Of a DNA stretch of 64,000 bases, positions 60,264 to 64,000 are shown in pieces. A program made the translations under genes and the position numbers. The notes beneath the pieces are model-generated. The model was not told the DNA's origin. It saw only the letters and a program-made list of their open reading frames with translations, and made no database searches. Origin of the DNA: Streptomyces aquilus (lineage in GTDB: Bacteria; Actinomycetota; Actinomycetes; Streptomycetales; Streptomycetaceae); NCBI RefSeq assembly GCF_003955715.1, contig NZ_CP034463.1, positions 2,232,001 through 2,296,000 of the forward strand, given 5' to 3'. How positions within the stretch are numbered: position 1 is the stretch's first letter; every line of letters begins with the position of its first letter.

Positions 60264-61185
60264 CGGCCCGGCCACGATAGCGGTCGACACCGGGACATCT
60301 CAGCTGGCCCAGGCGTCCCAGGAGCCGTCCCGGGCGACCGGCACCCTCCTCGCCGCGCTCGGCGTCGTCGCCTTCTCCCTCACCTTCCCCGCGACCGCGT
60401 GGGGCCTGGAGGGCTTCGGGCCGTGGTCGCTGGTCGCCGTGCGGTCGGTGCTCGCGGCGCTGATCGCCGGGGCCTGTCTGCTGGCCCTGCGCGTCCCCCT
60501 GCCGGACCGGCGGCACCGGGCCGGGCTCGCGGTCGTCGCCGCCGGGGTCGTCGTCGGCTTCCCGCTGCTCACCACCCTCGCGCTGCGGACCTCCACCACC
60601 GCGCACGCCGCCGTCGTGGTGGGTCTGCTCCCCCTCACCACGGCCCTGTTCTCCGCCGTGCGCATGGGCACCCGCCCGTCCCGCACCTTCTGGACGGCCG
60701 CCCTCGCCGGCGCCGCCGCGGTGATCGCCTTCACCGTCCAGCAGAGCGGCGGCGCCCTCACCACCGCCGACCTCTACCTCTTCGCCGCCCTGCTGGTCTG
60801 CGCCGCCGGCTACACCGAGGGCGGCCGGCTGGCCGGGGTCATGCCGGGCTGGCAGGTCATCGGCTGGGCGCTGGTGCTGTGCCTGCCGTTCACCCTGCCC
60901 GCCGCCGTGGTGGCGTTGTCGTACGAGCCCGTCCATCCGACCCTCCACAGCGTGAGCGGTCTGCTCTGGGTCGCGGCGGGCTCGCAGTTCCTCGGTCTGG
61001 TCGTCTGGTACCGCGGCATGGCGACGATCGGCATCCCCAAGGCCAGCCAGTTGCAGTTGGCCCAGCCCCTGCTCACACTGGTGTGGTCGGTGCTGCTGCT
61101 CGGCGAGCACCTGACGGTGGCCGCCCCGCTGACCGCCGCGGCGGTGCTGGTGTGCATCGCCGTCACGCAGCGGGCGCGCGGCTGA
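60241..61185 (+). CDS. EamA/DMT-superfamily transporter
   Basis: This 314-residue protein has ten predicted spans in two EamA halves: the first from ALGVVAFSLTFPATAWGLEG, the second from LTTADLYLFAALLVCAAGY, ending LLGEHLTVAAPLTAAAVLVCIAV. DMT exporters beside MocR genes often move amino acids or metabolites. The first 35 residues are polar and probably cytoplasmic. The ATG at 60241 overlaps the divergent MocR start; TACGCT ends 5 nt before it and could be the -10. A downstream start would be needed if this transcript has a leader. Confidence 0.9.
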   Translation: MRVQSSATGPATIAVDTGTSQLAQASQEPSRATGTLLAALGVVAFSLTFPATAWGLEGFGPWSLVAVRSVLAALIAGACLLALRVPLPDRRHRAGLAVVAAGVVVGFPLLTTLALRTSTTAHAAVVVGLLPLTTALFSAVRMGTRPSRTFWTAALAGAAAVIAFTVQQSGGALTTADLYLFAALLVCAAGYTEGGRLAGVMPGWQVIGWALVLCLPFTLPAAVVALSYEPVHPTLHSVSGLLWVAAGSQFLGLVVWYRGMATIGIPKASQLQLAQPLLTLVWSVLLLGEHLTVAAPLTAAAVLVCIAVTQRARG

Positions 61186-61277
61186 GGGCGGGAACGCACC
61201 GGTTCCCACCGGGTCCTCGCGCCGTAGACTCAAGGCCACGGACCGCTGCTCCCGTACACGGTGAGGAGGCCCCGAAG

Positions 61278-61475
61278 ATGCGTGCAACCGTGGGCGACCA
61301 GCTCGTCCAGCACGGCAGGGTGGTCGGACAGCACGACAAGGTCGGCGAGATCGTCGAGGTCATGGGACAGGGCGGCAACCCCCCGTACCGCGTCCGTTTC
61401 GAGGACGGGCACGAGGGCGTGTGCTCACCCGGCCCCGACACCGAGATCCGGCACCGGCAGCAGACCTCCCGGTAG
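61278..61475 (+). CDS. DUF1918 family protein
   Basis: This 65-residue protein, starting MRATVGDQLVQHGRVVGQHDKVGEIVEVMG, has the short beta-barrel pattern of DUF1918, with PPYRVRFEDGHEGVCSPGPD as the characteristic second half. GAGGAGG lies eight bases before the ATG. Such proteins occur as single domains across Actinobacteria; function is unknown. It is 92 bp downstream of the transporter and convergent with the GHL10 gene. Confidence 0.88.
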   Translation: MRATVGDQLVQHGRVVGQHDKVGEIVEVMGQGGNPPYRVRFEDGHEGVCSPGPDTEIRHRQQTSR

Positions 61476-61514
61476 CCCGGCGCGAGCGGCCGACCTGGTA
61501 CATGGCACAGGCTC

Positions 61515-62777
61515 TCAGCGCGGAGGCTGTGCCGGTTCCTGGTAGTGGTCGGCGACCACCCGCGTCATGGCCCCGATCGGATCCGCCGCGACCTCGCGCG
61601 CGGCGAAGAAGACATGCCCGCGCACCTGAACCTGGTCGGACGCGAGCGCGAGGTGCTTCGACAGTTCGGCGGGGTCCTGCCAGGCAGCGGGCTGCGCCGG
61701 GTCGCCGGCCTTGTAGAGGGCCTCGCCCACGTACAGCTTCGTGCTGCTGCCCCGCGCCTGCTGCGCCCACCAGGGCACGAGCTTGGCGTAGTCGGCGACG
61801 GAGAAGCCGATGTTCCAGTAGATCTGCGGGACGATGTAGTCGATCCAGCCCTCCCGCACCCATTTACGGGTGTCGGCGAAGACGTCGTCGTATGCCTGCA
61901 TCGCCTTGGTGTCGGAGCCGAGCGGGTCGGTGGAGGCGTTGCGCCACACGCCGAAGGGACTGATCCCGAACTGGGTGGTCGGCCGGATCTGCTTGATCCT
62001 CGCGGCCATCTCCAGGACCAGCTTGTCGATGTTGCCGCGCCGCCAGTCCCCGCGGGTGTCGAAGCCGCCGCCGTAGGCGTCGAAGGCCGCGTCGTCGTCG
62101 AAGGTCTGGCCCGCGACCGGATACGGGTAGAAGTAGTCGTCGAAGTGGACCGCGTCCACCGGGTACTTGTGCACCGCGTCGAGGATCGCCTTCTCCACGA
62201 AGGCGCGGACCTCGGGCAGTCCGGGGTTGTAGTACATCCTGCCGCCGTACGTCACCACCCACTCCGGGTGCACTCGGGCGGGATGGGAGGCGACGAGCTT
62301 CGTGGGGTCGGTGTGGTTGGCGATCCGGTACGGGTTGAACCAGGCGTGCAGTTCCAGACCGCGGGCATGGGCCTCCTCGACCGCCGTGCCGAGCGGGTCC
62401 CAGCCGGGGGCCTTGCCCTGGGAGCCGGTGAGGACCTGCGACCAGGGTTCGTACGGCGAGGGCCACAGCGCGTCGGCCGTCGGCCGCACCTGAAGCATCA
62501 CCGCGTTCAGCCGGCGCTCCACCGCCCGGTCGAGCAGCTTGATCAGTTCGGCCCGCTGCTGTGCGGCGCTCAGCCCCGCCTTCGAGGGCCAGTCGCGGTT
62601 GGCGACGCTCGCCACCCACACGCCCCGCATCTCACCGGGCCCCCGGCGCCGCGGGGAGTCCGATCCGCCCGCCATCGCCGCGCCCGCCGCCACCGCGCCG
62701 CCGCCCGCCACGAGCGCCGACAGGGCGGTCACCGCGAACGCCCGCCTCGACAGCGGCGACTTCCGATGCATCCTCAC
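61515..62777 (-). CDS. Secreted GHL10/YngK-family glycoside-hydrolase-like protein
   Basis: This 420-residue exported protein has a signal with a twin-arginine-like motif (LSRRAFAVTALSALVAGGG). The GHL10 barrel starts EMRGVWVASVANRDWPSK and contains LNAVMLQVRPTADALWPSPYEPWS, GLELHAWFNPYRI, VDAVHFDDYFYPYP and VREGWIDYIVPQIYW, the conserved acidic and aromatic residues of the family. GGAGG with five bases before GTG 62777 sets the start. These proteins are thought to cleave wall or exopolysaccharide glycans. Confidence 0.9.
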   Translation of the reverse strand: MRMHRKSPLSRRAFAVTALSALVAGGGAVAAGAAMAGGSDSPRRRGPGEMRGVWVASVANRDWPSKAGLSAAQQRAELIKLLDRAVERRLNAVMLQVRPTADALWPSPYEPWSQVLTGSQGKAPGWDPLGTAVEEAHARGLELHAWFNPYRIANHTDPTKLVASHPARVHPEWVVTYGGRMYYNPGLPEVRAFVEKAILDAVHKYPVDAVHFDDYFYPYPVAGQTFDDDAAFDAYGGGFDTRGDWRRGNIDKLVLEMAARIKQIRPTTQFGISPFGVWRNASTDPLGSDTKAMQAYDDVFADTRKWVREGWIDYIVPQIYWNIGFSVADYAKLVPWWAQQARGSSTKLYVGEALYKAGDPAQPAAWQDPAELSKHLALASDQVQVRGHVFFAAREVAADPIGAMTRVVADHYQEPAQPPR

Positions 62778-63066
62778 TCGTACCTCCGTGCACGTTCCGT
62801 CCAGCGGCAGCCTCCCATGCGGACCCCGGGCATTCGATCAACGATCGCCGAAGGGAACGTGCAGGTTTCGGGCAGGCACCGGATCGCCATGCCCGCCCCT
62901 GCGCACCCCACGGGAGCAGCGATCCGCTCGACCTCCGGCGGACCCGGCGTCGAGCACGGCCGACCCGGCCGATCGATCATCGATACTTTCCAGTAACGTG
63001 CACGGATGGAGCAGGCAGCGAACCACGCGGGTCCTGCCGGATTCGTAGATCTGCGAAGGGGACGAT

Positions 63067-63942
63067 GTGACGGACATCCCGGCGGGAGACATTGCGCGCG
63101 TCGGAGTGGTGGGCTGCGGCCAGATGGGAGCGGGCATCGCCGAGGTGTGCGCCCGCTCCGGACTGGACGTGAAGGTCGCCGAGACCACCGGTGAGGCCCT
63201 GGAGATCGGCCGGACCCGGCTGCTGAACTCCCTGGCGAAGGCCGCCGAGCGCGGCAAGATCAGCGAGGAGGAGCGGGACGCCGCGCTGGCCCGGCTCTCC
63301 TTCACCACCGACCTCGGCGAGTTCGCCGACCGCGACCTGGTCATCGAGGCCGTCGTGGAGAACGAGCAGGTGAAGACCGAGATCTTCCAGGTGCTCGACC
63401 AGGTCGTGACCCGCCCGGACGCGATCCTCGCCTCCAACACCTCCTCCATCCCCCTGGTGAAGCTGGCGGTCGCCACCTCGCGGCCCGACCAGGTCATCGG
63501 CATCCACTTCTTCAACCCCGCCCCGGTGCAGAAGCTCGTCGAGCTGATCCCGGCGCTCACCACCTCCGAGGGCACGATCAGCCGCGCCCAGGGCTTCGCC
63601 GAGAAGCTGCTCGGCAAGCACGCGATCCGGGCGCAGGACCGCTCCGGCTTCGTGGTGAACGCCCTGCTGGTGCCGTACCTCCTGTCCGCGATCCGGATGT
63701 TCGAGTCGGGCATCGCGGGCCGCGAGGACATCGACAACGGCATGGAGATGGGCTGCGCCCACCCGATGGGCCCGCTGAAGCTGTCCGACCTGATCGGCCT
63801 GGACACCATCGTCTCGATCGCCAACTCGATGTACGAGGAGTACAAGGAGCCGCTGTACGCCGCTCCCCCGCTGCTCCAGCGCATGGTCGACGCCGGCCGC
63901 CTCGGCCGCAAGACCGGTTCCGGCTTCTACACCTACGGCTGA
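63067..63942 (+). CDS. 3-hydroxybutyryl-CoA dehydrogenase
   Basis: This 291-residue NAD-dependent enzyme interconverts 3-hydroxyacyl-CoA and 3-oxoacyl-CoA in butyrate or polyketide-precursor metabolism. The NAD fold is VGVVGCGQMGAGIAEVCARSG (about 12-32). Catalytic residues lie in LASNTSSIP (Ser/Asn) and IGIHFFNPAPVQKLVEL (the His-Glu dyad). The C-terminal dimer domain begins GFVVNALLVPYLLSAIRMFE. AAGGGGA lies four bases before the GTG. It stands alone at the right edge; the last 58 bp of the window hold no feature I can identify. Confidence 0.94.
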   Translation: MTDIPAGDIARVGVVGCGQMGAGIAEVCARSGLDVKVAETTGEALEIGRTRLLNSLAKAAERGKISEEERDAALARLSFTTDLGEFADRDLVIEAVVENEQVKTEIFQVLDQVVTRPDAILASNTSSIPLVKLAVATSRPDQVIGIHFFNPAPVQKLVELIPALTTSEGTISRAQGFAEKLLGKHAIRAQDRSGFVVNALLVPYLLSAIRMFESGIAGREDIDNGMEMGCAHPMGPLKLSDLIGLDTIVSIANSMYEEYKEPLYAAPPLLQRMVDAGRLGRKTGSGFYTYG

Positions 63943-64000
63943 CGGATCCCGGCCAGGTGCACAGTGCCCGTTTCAGGGTGCTGATTACACAGTGCGACGA

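Overview
The window is high-GC, gene-dense chromosomal DNA of a Streptomyces. The evidence is the sporulation gene ssgB, Streptomyces-style ribosome binding sites with frequent GTG and TTG starts, Tat and lipobox export signals, an argCJBDR cluster and many 4-bp stop/start overlaps. From memory the order (ssgB to cob genes to metNIQ to argH to argCJBDR) matches the core chromosome of S. coelicolor; I could not check this. I see no insertion sequence, prophage, CRISPR array or integrated element. The window looks like vertically inherited core DNA with some species-variable genes.

Layout. 1-2.8 kb: a leftward sugar ABC importer (binding protein and two permeases, no ATPase) behind a LacI-type operator. 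3.1-6.7 kb: tRNA-Val(CAC), a PGPGW membrane protein, ssgB, a CGNR zinc-finger regulator, a 50-residue membrane protein and a DsbA-like protein. 6.7-9.5 kb: a tandem-GNAT protein and the p-aminobenzoate genes pabC and pabB. 9.6-10.2 kb: a tRNA array (Gly, Cys, three Val). 10.2-14.9 kb: a zinc-ribbon protein, an APH-like kinase, two small proteins, a membrane Ser/Thr kinase and a TrmH-type methyltransferase. 14.9-22.2 kb: corrinoid genes, namely a cysG-type cobA, a very large fusion of low-complexity region, BluB and CobT, and cobL. 23.1-26.9 kb: metN-metI-metQ-metQ behind a Met/Cys-rich leader peptide. 26.9-35 kb: HAD phosphatase, small membrane proteins, GNAT, sigma factor, GDPD, acyltransferase, an MFS/TetR pair and an aldo-keto reductase. 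35.1-36.6 kb: argH with ARG boxes.

36.7-46.3 kb holds a secreted duplicated-domain protein, a flavin-nucleotide-fold protein, an L,D-transpeptidase, an OmpR-type two-component system and, divergent from it, an operon of two ferric-reductase-like membrane flavoproteins, two FMN-binding exported proteins and ApbE. This looks like a complete extracytoplasmic flavin-based electron transfer module and is the most interesting system here. 46.4-51.3 kb: argR, argD, argB, argJ and argC, a coupled operon with ARG boxes upstream. 51.3-64 kb: a YfhO-type membrane protein, a CMD-family protein, a secreted GH51 arabinofuranosidase, a DUF6314 protein, a degenerate histidine phosphatase, a GNAT, a MocR/EamA divergent pair with overlapping start codons, a DUF1918 protein, a GHL10 glycoside hydrolase-like protein and 3-hydroxybutyryl-CoA dehydrogenase.

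Several genes show a -10-like hexamer 5-8 nt before the start codon and no Shine-Dalgarno (the metN leader peptide, the gene at 37779, the TetR gene, the MocR/EamA pair), suggesting leaderless transcripts. A 27-45 bp dispersed repeat follows the ends of three genes.
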